64,000 nucleotides of DNA from an uncultured Bacteroidales bacterium (GCA_900317125.1 ONFR01000001.1:239148-303147); one strand, 5' to 3'. Shown: positions 29,040 through 38,509, counted from the first letter of the stretch. Translations and numbers: made by a program. Notes: generated by a model from the sequence alone, not told the origin.

Positions 29040-29061
29040 TCGTTTCCATTTGCATACTCAT

Positions 29062-29089
29062 AAGCCCTGCTACACGGCAGGGCTTTTTT
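29062..29089 (+). terminator. Intrinsic terminator
   Basis: AAGCCCTGC pairs with GCAGGGCTT around a short loop, followed by five more T residues, 22 bases after the barrel-protein stop. Confidence 0.85.
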
Positions 29090-29108
29090 ATTTCCTTTAG
29101 GAAGGTTC

Positions 29109-29465
29109 ATCCCAAATTGATCCTTAGGTTGTACCTATTCGAAATTTCCTATCTGTCAATTCTGTATGCTATAAAGCGAAAGACCCCCCGGGAAAATACC
29201 CTATACAGGTATCGTACATTCCCACCAAGTCCCCACAGGAGTTTTCACTTTTCTAATGACCGTTTTGTATTTATTTTGTCTCTTAGAAATAATGTAGAAG
29301 GTACATAGAAAGTAAATAGAAAATACATAGAGTATAAAAGGCTAGTCGACATGGGGTTAGCGAAAGCGTGTCTTCAGCCTTTTCGAGGTGGGGGTGGGGT
29401 GGGATAAATAGACCCGAAAAAGCGAGGAAGAAAATAAAAGTAAGACTAACGACCGATTTGGGTTG
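29109..29465. repeat. MITE-like intergenic element, degenerate copy
   Basis: It shares blocks in the same order with 39512-39741: TACCTATTCGAAAT at about 29132, TATGCTAT at 29166, GGAGTTTTC and CTAATGACCG near 29240-29262. Its right end is GACCGATTTGGGTT (29451-29464). The left end is eroded (CCCAAATTGAT), and about 190 bp is inserted before the right end. It fills most of the 29040-29561 gap. Confidence 0.55.
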
Positions 29466-29561
29466 AATGAAAAAAAATGAATTTTTTTTCATCATCGTAC
29501 AATATTAGAATTGAAATGTCGTTATGGAACTAAAAATATAGTTACATAATTAATTTATATT

Positions 29562-30068
29562 ATGAATAAGGCTTTTTTGTGGAGTGCACTGTTTTGTACG
29601 GTTCTGGGTTTGGCTGCTTGCGGCAGCGGGAGCAATCTCGCTCACAAACTGGATAAGCTGCCGGGCAAAGCGATGTTGCTTACGGAGGTGAAAGAGCAGG
29701 GCATTACCCTTGAGGCAATGGAGAAGCTCTATCCAAGTGGCTTGCCGCTTTTTGGCGACAGTGTTCCGGCCGGTTATATGCAGGCTTGGACCGGCTTCTT
29801 TCAGGGGCTGGTGGGCGAGATGCGCAAATCGGGTATGGAGTGGAGTGAGCCATATCGTTTCTGGGGGAGGGCATATTTTGCGCCTGGCGGGACGGTTGAC
29901 TATTTTTTCTATCAATGGGCCGGCAAAGCGGGTGGCAATCCGTCGGAGGAATGGGATGGACAGTTCCGTGCTGTGCTGGAATGTTATCTCGATACTTTTT
30001 GTTTCGAGTATCCGATGAAAGGGTGTTTTGCCCAGTGTGGAAGTGTGGTACTTAAGCCGGCAGAATGA
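29562..30068 (+). CDS. Lipoprotein of unknown function
   Basis: 168 residues with lipobox LAAC (Cys at 20). The mature part has several Trp/Tyr-rich segments (YMQAWTGFFQGLVGEMR, SEPYRFWGRAYFAPGG) and paired cysteines near the end. The preceding AT-rich region probably holds its promoter. No family recognised. It is followed after 32 bases by the BlaI-type regulator, so it could belong to the same regulon. Confidence 0.7.
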   Translation: MNKAFLWSALFCTVLGLAACGSGSNLAHKLDKLPGKAMLLTEVKEQGITLEAMEKLYPSGLPLFGDSVPAGYMQAWTGFFQGLVGEMRKSGMEWSEPYRFWGRAYFAPGGTVDYFFYQWAGKAGGNPSEEWDGQFRAVLECYLDTFCFEYPMKGCFAQCGSVVLKPAE

Positions 30069-30100
30069 AATATTGAAAAAACATAATAATACTATAGTAT

Positions 30101-30502
30101 ATGGAAACAAAAGAATTGACAAAGGCCGAAGAGCAGGTGATGCAGGCGATTTGGGCCGTCGGACAGGGGTTCGCCAACGAGATTGTGGCGGCAATATCGT
30201 CGCGACCGAATGGGAGCAACGATGATTCAGATGCCATCGAGGAGCCCAGACCCGCCTATAATACTATCCTTACAATAGTAAGGATATTGGAGAAGAAGGG
30301 TTTCGTAGCTCACGAGACCTTCAACAAGGCGAACCGCTATTATCCCATCGTCAGCCGCGAGGAGTACTCGGGACAGATGCTGGGCCGCATGGCGAAGAAT
30401 TATTTCGGGTCGTCGTTCCGCAGTATGGTGTCGTTTCTGGTCGACAAGAAGGCGGTGACTCTCGAGGATCTTGAATCATTAACCAAAGAGTTAGAGAAAT
30501 GA
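30101..30502 (+). CDS. BlaI/MecI-family repressor
   Basis: 133 residues. METKELTKAEEQVMQAIWAV and YNTILTIVRILEKKGFVAHE form the winged helix typical of BlaI/MecI/CopY. The C-terminal helices (SFLVDKKAVTLEDLESLTKE) serve for dimerisation. It represses its own operon until cleaved or displaced after signalling by the membrane peptidase encoded next, whose ATG overlaps this stop (ATGA). In Bacteroidota such pairs often sense cell-envelope stress and not only beta-lactams. Confidence 0.9.
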   Translation: METKELTKAEEQVMQAIWAVGQGFANEIVAAISSRPNGSNDDSDAIEEPRPAYNTILTIVRILEKKGFVAHETFNKANRYYPIVSREEYSGQMLGRMAKNYFGSSFRSMVSFLVDKKAVTLEDLESLTKELEK

Positions 30503-32076
30503 CACGCTATCTGTTTTTTGCCGTAGTAGGCACTGCTCTGTTCTGGGGGCTGTACCGCTTGCTGTTGCGGCGGGAGCATTGCCTGAGTGTGAACCGTTTC
30601 TTTCTGTTGGCAACGCTGGGGTTGAGTTTGTTGTTGCCGTTGGTGCATCCGCAGGTTGCCGTTGTCGCGCCTTCGGCTGTGGGGGGTGGCGGCTATCTGC
30701 TGGAGTTGCCTGCTCCTGGACAGTATGCTCCTTTGGACGTTGTGCAGCAGCCAGTGGTTGGAGAAAATGTGACGGTGGCTCGTAGTTTGGATGTGTGGAC
30801 GGTGTTGGGCGTGATTTATTGGGCAGGGGTAGTGGTGAGTGTGCTTTTGCTGGTAGTGCGTTATGGTGTGTTGTGGCACAAGCTGCGCAGGTACACGTAT
30901 GTCCGTCAGGGACGTTTTCATGTGGCGGTGACCGACAGCGAGGAATCCTCGTTCTCTTTCTTCCGCTATATTGTAGTGGGTCGCGGCGGCATGAGCGATG
31001 CCGAGTTGCAGCAGGTGCTGTGCCACGAACGGTTGCATGCCGCTCAAGGTCACAGTTGGGACAGGCTGGCGGTGCAGTTGGTCTGCTGTCTGCTGTGGTT
31101 CGACCCGTTTGTGTGGCTGTATGAGCGTGATTTGTGCGAGGTGCATGAGTATCTGGCCGACGAGGCGGTGCTGCGGCAAGGTGATGAGGGGTCGTACAAG
31201 CGTTATCTCGCTCTGCTGTATTGTCAAATCTCTGGGATGAAGTATGTCCCGATAGTCAATAGTTTTCATTTTTCAACAATCAAAAAACGTATTACCATGA
31301 TGAAACAACCTAAATCCCACAAAGGGTGGGTCAAGGCATTGGCAGCCTTGCCCGTGGCAGCTCTGCTGCTGTTTGCCAATTGCAAGAACCAAGGGCCTGT
31401 GCAACAGCAGGCCGTTATCCCCGACGGTACCTATTTGGTGGATCCGTTCATCGACACGTACCGTGACGGACAGCTGGTGGAACGCGAGTTTATGGGCGTG
31501 CTGTTGCCGCTCGAAGAGGTGGAAAAACACAAGGTGTTTGCCGATTCGGCCGAAGCTGTGCGCTTTAAGGAAGGACTTGGGAAGTCTGTAAAAGCGATAA
31601 TCGTTCCCATGAAACCACTGTCGGGAAAAACTGCTGAGATGCTTGGGTCGTCGGTAAAAGCGGTACTCAATCCCATGGTGGACCGCGACGGTGACACGGC
31701 TGCACGGTGGTATGATGTGGCGTGGAGCAAGGATCCAGCCGCATTGTGTTGGTGGAACGAGGAGGATGCAGCGGATGGATTTGCCCTTGCCGAGTATCAG
31801 GGAGGTCAGGATGCTATGGTCGACTACGTTGCTAAGTCTATCGTTTATCCCGAGAAGGCCAAGGCTGACGGGGTGCAGGGCAAGGTGTATGTGCAGTTTG
31901 TGGTGGAGACAGACGGCAGTATAGCGGATGCCACGCTGATGCGAGGCATTGGCGGCGAGTGCGACGAGGAGGCATTGCGTGTGGTGAAAGCCATGCCGAA
32001 GTGGAAGCCTGCCACATTCAAGGGCAAGCCTGTGCGGTCGAAGTATGTGATGCCCATCAATTTCAAGCTACAGTAA
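30499..32076 (+). CDS. BlaR1/MecR1-like M56 peptidase fused to a TonB C-terminal domain
   Basis: 525 residues. Several N-terminal membrane spans precede the M56 zinc motif CHERLHAAQGHSWD (HExxH) and EVHEYLADEAV (third ligand). After a further span (about 270-290) comes a periplasmic linker and a TonB_C domain at about 440-525 (YPEKAKADGVQGKVYVQFVV, ending in NFKL). The usual penicillin-sensor domain is replaced by TonB_C, a recognised Bacteroidota arrangement. Predicted role: a membrane sensor that triggers loss of the BlaI-type repressor encoded upstream. The TonB part may contact an outer-membrane transporter. Confidence 0.88.
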   Translation: MTRYLFFAVVGTALFWGLYRLLLRREHCLSVNRFFLLATLGLSLLLPLVHPQVAVVAPSAVGGGGYLLELPAPGQYAPLDVVQQPVVGENVTVARSLDVWTVLGVIYWAGVVVSVLLLVVRYGVLWHKLRRYTYVRQGRFHVAVTDSEESSFSFFRYIVVGRGGMSDAELQQVLCHERLHAAQGHSWDRLAVQLVCCLLWFDPFVWLYERDLCEVHEYLADEAVLRQGDEGSYKRYLALLYCQISGMKYVPIVNSFHFSTIKKRITMMKQPKSHKGWVKALAALPVAALLLFANCKNQGPVQQQAVIPDGTYLVDPFIDTYRDGQLVEREFMGVLLPLEEVEKHKVFADSAEAVRFKEGLGKSVKAIIVPMKPLSGKTAEMLGSSVKAVLNPMVDRDGDTAARWYDVAWSKDPAALCWWNEEDAADGFALAEYQGGQDAMVDYVAKSIVYPEKAKADGVQGKVYVQFVVETDGSIADATLMRGIGGECDEEALRVVKAMPKWKPATFKGKPVRSKYVMPINFKLQ

Positions 32077-32079
32077 CCT

Positions 32080-32820
32080 ATGCGGTGGTTTGCCGTTTTC
32101 ATCTCTTTGATGCTGCTCTGCTGCGGCTGCGCCTCGGTGCAGCCGCAGTTGGAGGGCGGCAGGGCTGTGGAGGTGGCGCGGGTGCCGGACGAGGTGTTCC
32201 GCAACTATCTGCTGGAACAGGGCTATGCGGAGACGTATAAAGGGTTGAAGCGCCACTTCGGCTTTTGGGTGCCGCGTCGCGAGGTGCTGAGGCGCACGGC
32301 AATGGGCAGGGCATTGCAGTTGCTGAATGTGCATGACATGGGAATACAGTCGTTTCAGGGGGTGGAGATGTTCGACAGTCTGGTGGTGTTGATATGCAGC
32401 GAGAACCCGTTGGACAGCGTGGATTTGAGCCACTGCCCGAGGCTGAAGCAGTTCAGCGCCATAGAGACTCCACTGAAACACATAGACCTGAGCCATTGCC
32501 CGCAGCTGAAGCTGGTGGAGGTGAGCTATACGCAGTTGCAGCAGCTGGATGTGAGCCACAACCCGTTGCTGGAGGAGATTTACTGCATTTTCTCGCCGGG
32601 TATCACGGCTATCGACATCAGCCATAATCCCCATCTACAAATACTTTACATTCGTGAGACGCGCATCCGCGAGGTGGATATCACCGCAAACCCCGCGTTC
32701 CGCGAGCTGCATGCTCTTGACACACCATTGGAGACTATTATCGTCACCTCCGACCAGTTGGACAGGGTGAGTGCCTCGGTGGAGGATAGTGTGAAGGTGC
32801 AGGTGCTGTACGAAGAATAG
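32080..32820 (+). CDS. Leucine-rich-repeat lipoprotein
   Basis: 246 residues, lipobox CCGC near residue 17. About six irregular leucine-rich repeats of the pattern LxxLxxxxNxLxxVDLSHCPxL (for example IDLSHCPQLKLVEVSYTQLQ) occupy 100-220. Such proteins bind partners at the surface or in the periplasm. It starts three bases after the M56 gene stop and so belongs to the same operon. It converges on murF with a 2-base gap and no terminator. Confidence 0.8.
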   Translation: MRWFAVFISLMLLCCGCASVQPQLEGGRAVEVARVPDEVFRNYLLEQGYAETYKGLKRHFGFWVPRREVLRRTAMGRALQLLNVHDMGIQSFQGVEMFDSLVVLICSENPLDSVDLSHCPRLKQFSAIETPLKHIDLSHCPQLKLVEVSYTQLQQLDVSHNPLLEEIYCIFSPGITAIDISHNPHLQILYIRETRIREVDITANPAFRELHALDTPLETIIVTSDQLDRVSASVEDSVKVQVLYEE

Positions 32821-32822
32821 TG

Positions 32823-34124
32823 TTACAACACCTCTTCGAGGAGCCACATGCGGGTGCTGTTGGAGCCTTTGAGGAGGATGGTGCAACCGGTGGGCGGCGT
32901 TTGCCGCAGGCTTGCTTTGGCGGCTTCGACATCGGGGAACCACTGGAGGCGGCTGTATGCGGGGTTGTCGGACACAAAGCTGAATTCTTCGCCCACGAGG
33001 ATGGCTTGGATGGGGGAGTCGGCAAGGCGGTCGGCGATGGCCTTATGTTCGTTGGCACTTTCGGCTCCTAGTTCGCGCATACTGCCGAGGATGGCCATCT
33101 TGTTGGGCATGGGCAGGGCTTCGAGGTTGTCGAGCGCCACCTTCATGCTCGAAGGGTTGGCGTTGTAGCAGTCGAGGAAGAGGGTGTTGCGGGCGGTCTG
33201 TTTGTATTGCGAGCGTTTGTTGGAGGGTTCGTATTGCTCGATGGCCTCCTTGATGTCCCACGGCTCCACGCGGAAATGCAGCCCCACGGCCACGGCGGCC
33301 ATGCAGTTGTCAAAATTGTAGTTGCCCAGCAGGTGGGTGCGGACATTATAGACATTGTCGGCCACCTCGAAGTAGAAGTGCATATAAGGGTCGCTTCCCA
33401 CGAGGGTGCCGCGCGTGTTGGCGGTGCCGCTGCCGTAGGTGATGGTTTTCAGACCGCATTGGGCTGCCTGAGCGGTGAGAATCTCGTTGTCGGCATTGAC
33501 AAAGGCGGTGCCCTCTTTGGCAGAGAGGTGGCGGTAAAGTTCTGTTTTAGTTTGGATGACCCCTTCGAAGCTGCCAAAACCTTCGAGGTGGGCGCGGCCC
33601 ACGTTGGTGATGAGGCCGAAGTCGGGGTCGGCGATGCGGCAGAGGTCGGCAATCTCGCCGGGATGGCTGGCCCCCATCTCGATGATGGCAATTTGTGCAT
33701 CGGCGGGGATGGCAAGGAGCGTGAGGGGCACTCCGAGGTGGTTGTTGAAGTTGCCGGAGGTGGCGTGGGTGCGGTAGCGTTTGGCCAAGACGGCGTGGAC
33801 AAGCTCCTTGGTGGTGGTCTTGCCGTTGGTGCCGGTGATGCCGAGGAATGGGATGGCGAGTTGGCGGCGGTGGTGAGCGGCCAGCTGCTGAAGGGTGGTG
33901 AGCACGTCTGACACCACAATGCAGCGGTCGTCGACTTTGTATTGCGGGTCGCTGATGACGCAAAGGGCGGCACCCTGTTCCAATGCCTGGGGCGCGAAGG
34001 CGTTGCCGTCGAAGGTCTCCCCCTTGAAGGCAAAGAAGATGCAGCCGGGGGTAATCTGCCGCGAGTCGGTGGTTACTTGCCGGCTCTGAAGATAGGTTTG
34101 ATATAGTTTTTCTAACATGTCCAT
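32823..34124 (-). CDS. murF: UDP-N-acetylmuramoyl-tripeptide--D-alanyl-D-alanine ligase
   Basis: 433 residues from MDMLEKLYQTYLQS. Domain order is normal: N-terminal UDP-binding domain (TTDSRQITPGCIFFAFKGET), central ATP-binding domain with GITGTNGKTTTKEL, ISIIEMGASHPGEI-like segment, and C-terminal Mur ligase domain (DCYNANPSSMKVAL). The cytoplasmic enzyme adds D-Ala-D-Ala to the peptidoglycan precursor. Length is normal. A start at 34118 or 34160 is also possible. It is not in a dcw cluster here. Confidence 0.93.
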   Translation of the reverse strand: MDMLEKLYQTYLQSRQVTTDSRQITPGCIFFAFKGETFDGNAFAPQALEQGAALCVISDPQYKVDDRCIVVSDVLTTLQQLAAHHRRQLAIPFLGITGTNGKTTTKELVHAVLAKRYRTHATSGNFNNHLGVPLTLLAIPADAQIAIIEMGASHPGEIADLCRIADPDFGLITNVGRAHLEGFGSFEGVIQTKTELYRHLSAKEGTAFVNADNEILTAQAAQCGLKTITYGSGTANTRGTLVGSDPYMHFYFEVADNVYNVRTHLLGNYNFDNCMAAVAVGLHFRVEPWDIKEAIEQYEPSNKRSQYKQTARNTLFLDCYNANPSSMKVALDNLEALPMPNKMAILGSMRELGAESANEHKAIADRLADSPIQAILVGEEFSFVSDNPAYSRLQWFPDVEAAKASLRQTPPTGCTILLKGSNSTRMWLLEEVL

Positions 34125-34407
34125 TGCTTGATAAGATATACGGATTGAGTGATAATCCACGTCGTTTTGCCTTGCAAATTTACATAAAATTCATAACATA
34201 AACGCAGGCGGGCAAAAAAAAACATATACAACACGAATTATCACGAATTTACCATCAATTATTTTATGGATAATCCACGGCAATTTGTGTTTCCCCCCAG
34301 AAGAAAGGCACGAAATTGTACTGAAAAAAAATACAAAAGGACCGGAATGGGGTCAATTGATTGGCAGGGAAGATTAGTTAAAGGTTTATTGTTTGAGAAA
34401 AAAGTTG

Positions 34408-34672
34408 TATATTTGCAGCGTCAAAATGGCATAAATAATTATCCGTATAATCAATACGTACAACTATGTAGCAAACAAAAGAAACTAAAGACATAACATA
34501 ATAGCGATTCGTGCTATTCTTGAACGTCAAATTTCCACATAGCCTTTTAAAGGTTCCAAAATCAAGAATAGGTTACGAAACGCCGATTGTTTCGGCGTGG
34601 AATGACTTGTTGGATTTTGGAGGGCGTGGAAACCCTGACGTTCAGGCAAGGAAAACGTTCCACGCTTTTTTT
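34408..34672 (+). ncRNA. Structured leader or free RNA with attenuator-like end
   Basis: TATATTTG (34408-34415) starts a non-coding transcript. CTATTCTTGA (about 34516) pairs with TCAAGAATAG (about 34562). ACGCCG-CGGCGT forms a further hairpin at 34580-34598. At the end GCGTGGAA (34624-34631) pairs with TTCCACGC (34658-34665) followed by seven T residues. GCGTGGAA also occurs at 34595-34602, allowing a competing pairing. The next gene starts 27 bases later. The remainder of 34125-34407 contains only AT-rich sequence with no gene. Confidence 0.55.
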
Positions 34673-34698
34673 ATGTCCTGAACTAAACAACAACTGCA

Positions 34699-34908
34699 AT
34701 GAAAAAACGAATCAAAGTAATTTACAGCCCTCCCGTCATCAAGGTGGTCGAGTTCGTGGTGGAGATGGGGCTTGGCGTGTCCACCACTCATTTTGAGTTG
34801 GATACTTGGGATGACGATATGCCGGGCAGCCACTCAAACCCTTTCGAGCGTGACGACTTGTCAGGCAATGGAAACCGCACCACCTCGTATGAGTTGGAAC
34901 GGTGGTAA
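34699..34908 (+). CDS. Small protein preceding a FISUMP lipoprotein
   Basis: 69 residues: MKKRIKVIYSPPVIKVVEFV followed by an acidic, glycine-poor tail (DTWDDDMPGSHSNPFERDD). The pattern V-x-V-V-x-F-x-V-E-x-G is shared with the small protein at 49989-50213, also directly upstream of a FISUMP-type lipoprotein gene. It has no signal peptide. A leader protein or secretion partner is possible; function unknown. Confidence 0.6.
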   Translation: MKKRIKVIYSPPVIKVVEFVVEMGLGVSTTHFELDTWDDDMPGSHSNPFERDDLSGNGNRTTSYELERW

Positions 34909-34946
34909 ATGGAAATTAGTAATCAAGAATTTAAAATTAAGACTTT

Positions 34947-36527
34947 ATGAAGAAAATACATAATACAATGATAGTAGGCCTGATGGCGGGTATAGTGCTG
35001 CTGGCAGGCTGCAAAAGAGAACACGGCACTGTGACTTTGGGTGCCAATATTGACAACAGTAGAGATGCCAAGGTGTATATTGACAACCTGACCCCCTGTT
35101 GGCACAACAACGACCTGATACGGGTCAACAACCAGACCTGCACCACCAGTGCGGCACTGGGTTCCTCGGCACAGATAACCGATGTGGTGGAGAGCAACCA
35201 CTACCGCGCCATCTACCCCGCCGACATAGTGGGCGATGTGGACATATCCAGTAGCAGCACAATAGGCGTCACCCTGCCCCGCGAACAAATATACGAAGTA
35301 GATAGCCGCGGTGACCAAAAGGTGAAGGTGCCGATGGGGGCATACTCATCGACTGAATCGCTGACGTTCCACAACCTCTGCCCGCTCATCAAAGTGGTAA
35401 TCAGTAACAGGATGGATAATGACTTCGTCCTTGAACATATTACCGTTACAGCTACTACCGCCTACCTCAGTGGATTGTGCAGTGCCAGCGTGACGGGAAG
35501 TCCGAACGACCATATTAGTACGATGGTGTCGTCATCGGCAAGCCACGACGTGTCGTTGGTATTTCCTTATGGAAACAGGCCCACCATTGGCCGTGGGGAC
35601 AGGGACACCTACGTCTATTACATTGTAGCACCAGAGTTTGGTGGGGACGAAGGGGAAGATGTGACCATCACGCTCTATACTGCCCTTGGACAATATGCCA
35701 CGTTTGAGAAACATGCGTCACTCCGTCACAACAGAATGGCGGAAGTAAGCTTTACTGTGGAACAGTGGAATGGGCAAGTCCTGCCTTTGGTCGACGGGGT
35801 GTTGCCGGGTGCCTTCTCGGTGAGTGCCACGCAGCAGGTTCATTTCTCGCAGGGCAACCTGCAGTATCAGGCAAGCACCAACACTTGGCGTTTTGCCGAG
35901 CATCAGTATGACTATGTGGGCAGTGCTAATCTTAACATCAGTTCTACCTATACCGGTTGGATAGATTTATTCGGGTGGGGTACGGGTAACAACCCCACAC
36001 TGACTTCCACCAACAACAGTGATTATAACACATTTGTTGACTGGGCATACCATAACCCCATCAGCAACGGCGGCAATGCCGTCTACCAGTGGCGCACGCT
36101 CGCCAGTGCCGAATGGCATTACCTGCTGAACAGCCGCACGAATGCCTCATCCAAACGAGGGACAGGTAATATCAATGGAGTGGGCGGACTGATAATCCTG
36201 CCCGACAGTTGGGCACTGCCTTCAGGTTGTTCGTTCACTGCGGGGTTTGCATCGAGTTTAGGTGACTGGTCACTCAACAGCTACACCCTTGCTCAGTGGG
36301 AGCAGATGGAGACTGCCGGTGCGGTCTTCTTGCCTGCGGCTGGCTACCGCTTCGGCACGGAGTATAGCTACAATATGGGCTATTCCGGCCTCTTTTGGTC
36401 GTCCACGCTCCACACAAATTATGAGGGCCAAGCGTACTACATGGACTTCAGCAGCTACAGTCTCTACGCGACGAGCAACAACCCTCGCAACCTCGGGTTC
36501 TCTGTACGCCCAGTTCGGGATAATTAA
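34947..36527 (+). CDS. Fimbrillin-like/FISUMP lipoprotein
   Basis: 526 residues. Lipobox LAGC at about 22. The first 270 mature residues look like a fimbrillin-type (Mfa-like) region (YRAIYPADIVGDVDISSSST, HNRMAEVSFTVEQW). From about 285 a FISUMP/DUF1566-type module follows (GAFSVSATQQVHFSQGNLQY, WEQMETAGAVFLPAAGYR, LGFSVRPVRDN). Surface-exposed lipoproteins of this type are common in Bacteroidales. Two relatives in the window (38510 and 50239) share the module. Likely polymer or surface adhesin subunit. Confidence 0.75.
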   Translation: MKKIHNTMIVGLMAGIVLLAGCKREHGTVTLGANIDNSRDAKVYIDNLTPCWHNNDLIRVNNQTCTTSAALGSSAQITDVVESNHYRAIYPADIVGDVDISSSSTIGVTLPREQIYEVDSRGDQKVKVPMGAYSSTESLTFHNLCPLIKVVISNRMDNDFVLEHITVTATTAYLSGLCSASVTGSPNDHISTMVSSSASHDVSLVFPYGNRPTIGRGDRDTYVYYIVAPEFGGDEGEDVTITLYTALGQYATFEKHASLRHNRMAEVSFTVEQWNGQVLPLVDGVLPGAFSVSATQQVHFSQGNLQYQASTNTWRFAEHQYDYVGSANLNISSTYTGWIDLFGWGTGNNPTLTSTNNSDYNTFVDWAYHNPISNGGNAVYQWRTLASAEWHYLLNSRTNASSKRGTGNINGVGGLIILPDSWALPSGCSFTAGFASSLGDWSLNSYTLAQWEQMETAGAVFLPAAGYRFGTEYSYNMGYSGLFWSSTLHTNYEGQAYYMDFSSYSLYATSNNPRNLGFSVRPVRDN

Positions 36528-36584
36528 GATATTAATGTGTTAAATCGTGTTGCTGGTGGTCTCCACCGCTCATGAAAAGCAAAG

Positions 36585-36620
36585 AGAGTCCTTGCCACTG
36601 CGGCAGGGACTCTTTTTTTT
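36585..36620 (+). terminator. Intrinsic terminator
   Basis: AGAGTCCTTGCC pairs with GGCAGGGACTCT, one bulge or wobble, followed by a run of T residues. It ends the lipoprotein transcript. Confidence 0.85.
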
Positions 36621-36767
36621 GTCACTTTTCTTGATGATTGGGAAATAATATGTAATTTTGCATTTTGAAAAAGTCGGTTTTATTCAAGAATGGTTGCGCG
36701 CTAACGCCAAATCATTTATCGATATGTGGAATACACAACAAATACATAAACTGCCACCTTTAGAATA

Positions 36768-37082
36768 ATGGATACTCTTCCGCGCATAAAAGGTATTAAG
36801 ACTTTGCCTAATTATCGACTCTCGGTTGTGTTTGACGACGGGAAGGAGGTGGTGTACGATGTGGGTGAGGATATTGAGCAGGTTGATGAGTTTCGTATGC
36901 TGAAGCAGATTCCCCATCTTTGGGAGCAGGCACGGGTGGATAGCAGCCGTACCTGTGTATATTGGAACGACCGCATAGACCTGCCTTCCGACACATTGTA
37001 TGAGTATGGTGTGCCTCAATATGTCCTCAAAGATGAGGCATTGACTCATGTTGCAGAGGAGAGATTGGGTGCTGGCAGATAG
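36768..37082 (+). CDS. DUF2442 protein
   Basis: 104 residues: LPNYRLSVVFDDGKEVVYDV, then RVDSSRTCVYWNDRIDLPSD, the typical DUF2442 motifs (strand-rich repeat, W-x-D/N-x-I/D-L-P/S). DUF2442 proteins often pair with DUF4160 in toxin-antitoxin-like loci; here no partner is adjacent. A second family member is at 62218-62472 with its DUF4160 partner. Soluble; function unproven. Confidence 0.8.
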   Translation: MDTLPRIKGIKTLPNYRLSVVFDDGKEVVYDVGEDIEQVDEFRMLKQIPHLWEQARVDSSRTCVYWNDRIDLPSDTLYEYGVPQYVLKDEALTHVAEERLGAGR

Positions 37083-37112
37083 TAAGTCCGCCACAGCAAG
37101 AAATAATAATAG

Positions 37113-37145
37113 GAGAGCCCTTGCCTTTGCGGCAGGGTCTCTTTT
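37113..37145 (+). terminator. Intrinsic terminator
   Basis: GAGAGCCCTTGCC pairs, with one mismatch, with GGCAGGGTCTC, followed by TTTT. It is similar in stem sequence to the terminator at 36585, possibly a duplicated unit. Confidence 0.75.
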
Positions 37146-37199
37146 CTATCTAACAGATTCCATTGCATATATCATCACTTAACATTTTGCTAATAACAT

Positions 37200-37230
37200 T
37201 TTGTTAAGTCGGGATTTTGTTGTATTTTTG
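37200..37230 (+). promoter_or_regulatory. Promoter of the AAA ATPase gene
   Basis: TTTG (37200-37203), 19 bases, TATTTTTG (37223-37230): a full consensus match, with the start codon 19 bases after the -7 element. Confidence 0.75.
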
Positions 37231-37248
37231 CAGTAGAAAATAATAAAG

Positions 37249-38385
37249 ATGAATATGGATAACCCTTTTGTTTTCAACGGATACGCGGGTGCGGAGTATT
37301 TCTGCGACCGCGAGAAAGAGTTGGCAGAGCTGCAAAGATTTGCCGAAAACAATGTCAATGTAACCCTAATCGCCCAACGCCGTATGGGCAAGACGGGACT
37401 GATATTTCGGCTGATGGATGAGTTGGCGAGCGTCGGGAGCGAGATTAAGCCCATATATGTGGATATATTTGCCACACGCAATCTTGCCGAGCTGAACCGC
37501 ACGGTGGCCACCGCCATCCTGAAAGCCTTCCCCGAAGAGTCGTCGGTGGGGAAAAGATTCTTGGGCATACTGAAAGGATTGCGGCCATCGTTTGGAGTTG
37601 ACCCGCTGTCGGGGTCGCCACAGGTGCAGTTCACCTATCAGAACCAGACAGAAAAGGAGCATACGCTGGAGGGGTTGCTGACCTTCTTAGAACAGCAACA
37701 GCAGCCGGTATTGCTGGCTATTGACGAATTCCAGCAGGTGAGGGAGTACGACAATGAGAATGTAGAGGCCTTGCTGCGGACCTATATTCAGCGGCTGCAC
37801 AATGTGCGGTTTATCTTTTGCGGCAGCCGCAAGCACCTGATGACCGACATTTTCAGCAATCCAAGCCGACCCTTCTTTGCCAGCACCCAGTTCCTCGGAC
37901 TTGAGACCATAGCAGCAGAGTCGTATGGTAACTATATCACAAAGATGTTCGCGGCGGGCGGGAAAGAGATTGATACCGAAGCGGTGGCGCAGATAATGCA
38001 GTGGTCAAGACGACATACCTATTATACACAGCGGCTGTGCCACGAGGTGTATGGGCTCCCTGCAAATCATATCGGCATTGATGAGGTGAAAGATTGTTGC
38101 AACACTTTGCTACAGTTGAATGAGCCCTATTTTCTGCAATACAAACAGCTGTTGACGGCAGGGCAATGGAACTTTATGATTGCGCTGGCCAAAGAAGGAA
38201 CTGTAGAGCAACCCTACGCCACTGCATTTCTAAAGAAATATGACGTGGGTGCCACAGCTGTGGCACGTAGACAATTGCAGACACTGATAGACAAAGACCT
38301 GGTGTTTGCCGAGACCACCAAGGAGAAGACCTACTACGCTGTCGCCGACCTGTTCTTGATGCGGTGGCTGGAGAAGGAATATTAG
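37249..38385 (+). CDS. AAA ATPase of the archaeal-ATPase (STAND-like) type
   Basis: 378 residues. EYFCDREKELAELQRFAENN is the typical opening. P-loop is AQRRMGKTGL (about 43-52), Walker B is LLAIDEFQQV (about 155-164), and IFCGSRKHLM follows. The C-terminal winged helix (FLKKYDVGATAVARRQLQTL) precedes a short end. These ATPases are common in Bacteroidota and archaeal genomes, sometimes linked to mobile elements or cell-envelope systems; their substrates are unknown. The gene is a single-cistron unit between terminator and promoter. Confidence 0.8.
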   Translation: MNMDNPFVFNGYAGAEYFCDREKELAELQRFAENNVNVTLIAQRRMGKTGLIFRLMDELASVGSEIKPIYVDIFATRNLAELNRTVATAILKAFPEESSVGKRFLGILKGLRPSFGVDPLSGSPQVQFTYQNQTEKEHTLEGLLTFLEQQQQPVLLAIDEFQQVREYDNENVEALLRTYIQRLHNVRFIFCGSRKHLMTDIFSNPSRPFFASTQFLGLETIAAESYGNYITKMFAAGGKEIDTEAVAQIMQWSRRHTYYTQRLCHEVYGLPANHIGIDEVKDCCNTLLQLNEPYFLQYKQLLTAGQWNFMIALAKEGTVEQPYATAFLKKYDVGATAVARRQLQTLIDKDLVFAETTKEKTYYAVADLFLMRWLEKEY

Positions 38386-38509
38386 GCCGCGTATCCGCAT
38401 GCGTTATCATAAGGGTTGTGGTTTGAAAAAAAGTTGTATATTTGCATCGGAAATTGAAAGAACGATAGTAGATAAAAGCATAAAAACAATAGTTAAAAAT
38501 CAATTTATT

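Noticed and set aside
29550..30194. 214-codon leftward frame
   Set aside because: Opposes a lipoprotein gene and the start of the BlaI-type gene, both with clear signals.
34266..34496. 76-codon rightward frame
   Set aside because: It runs through the promoter and the start of the structured RNA and has no recognisable sequence pattern.
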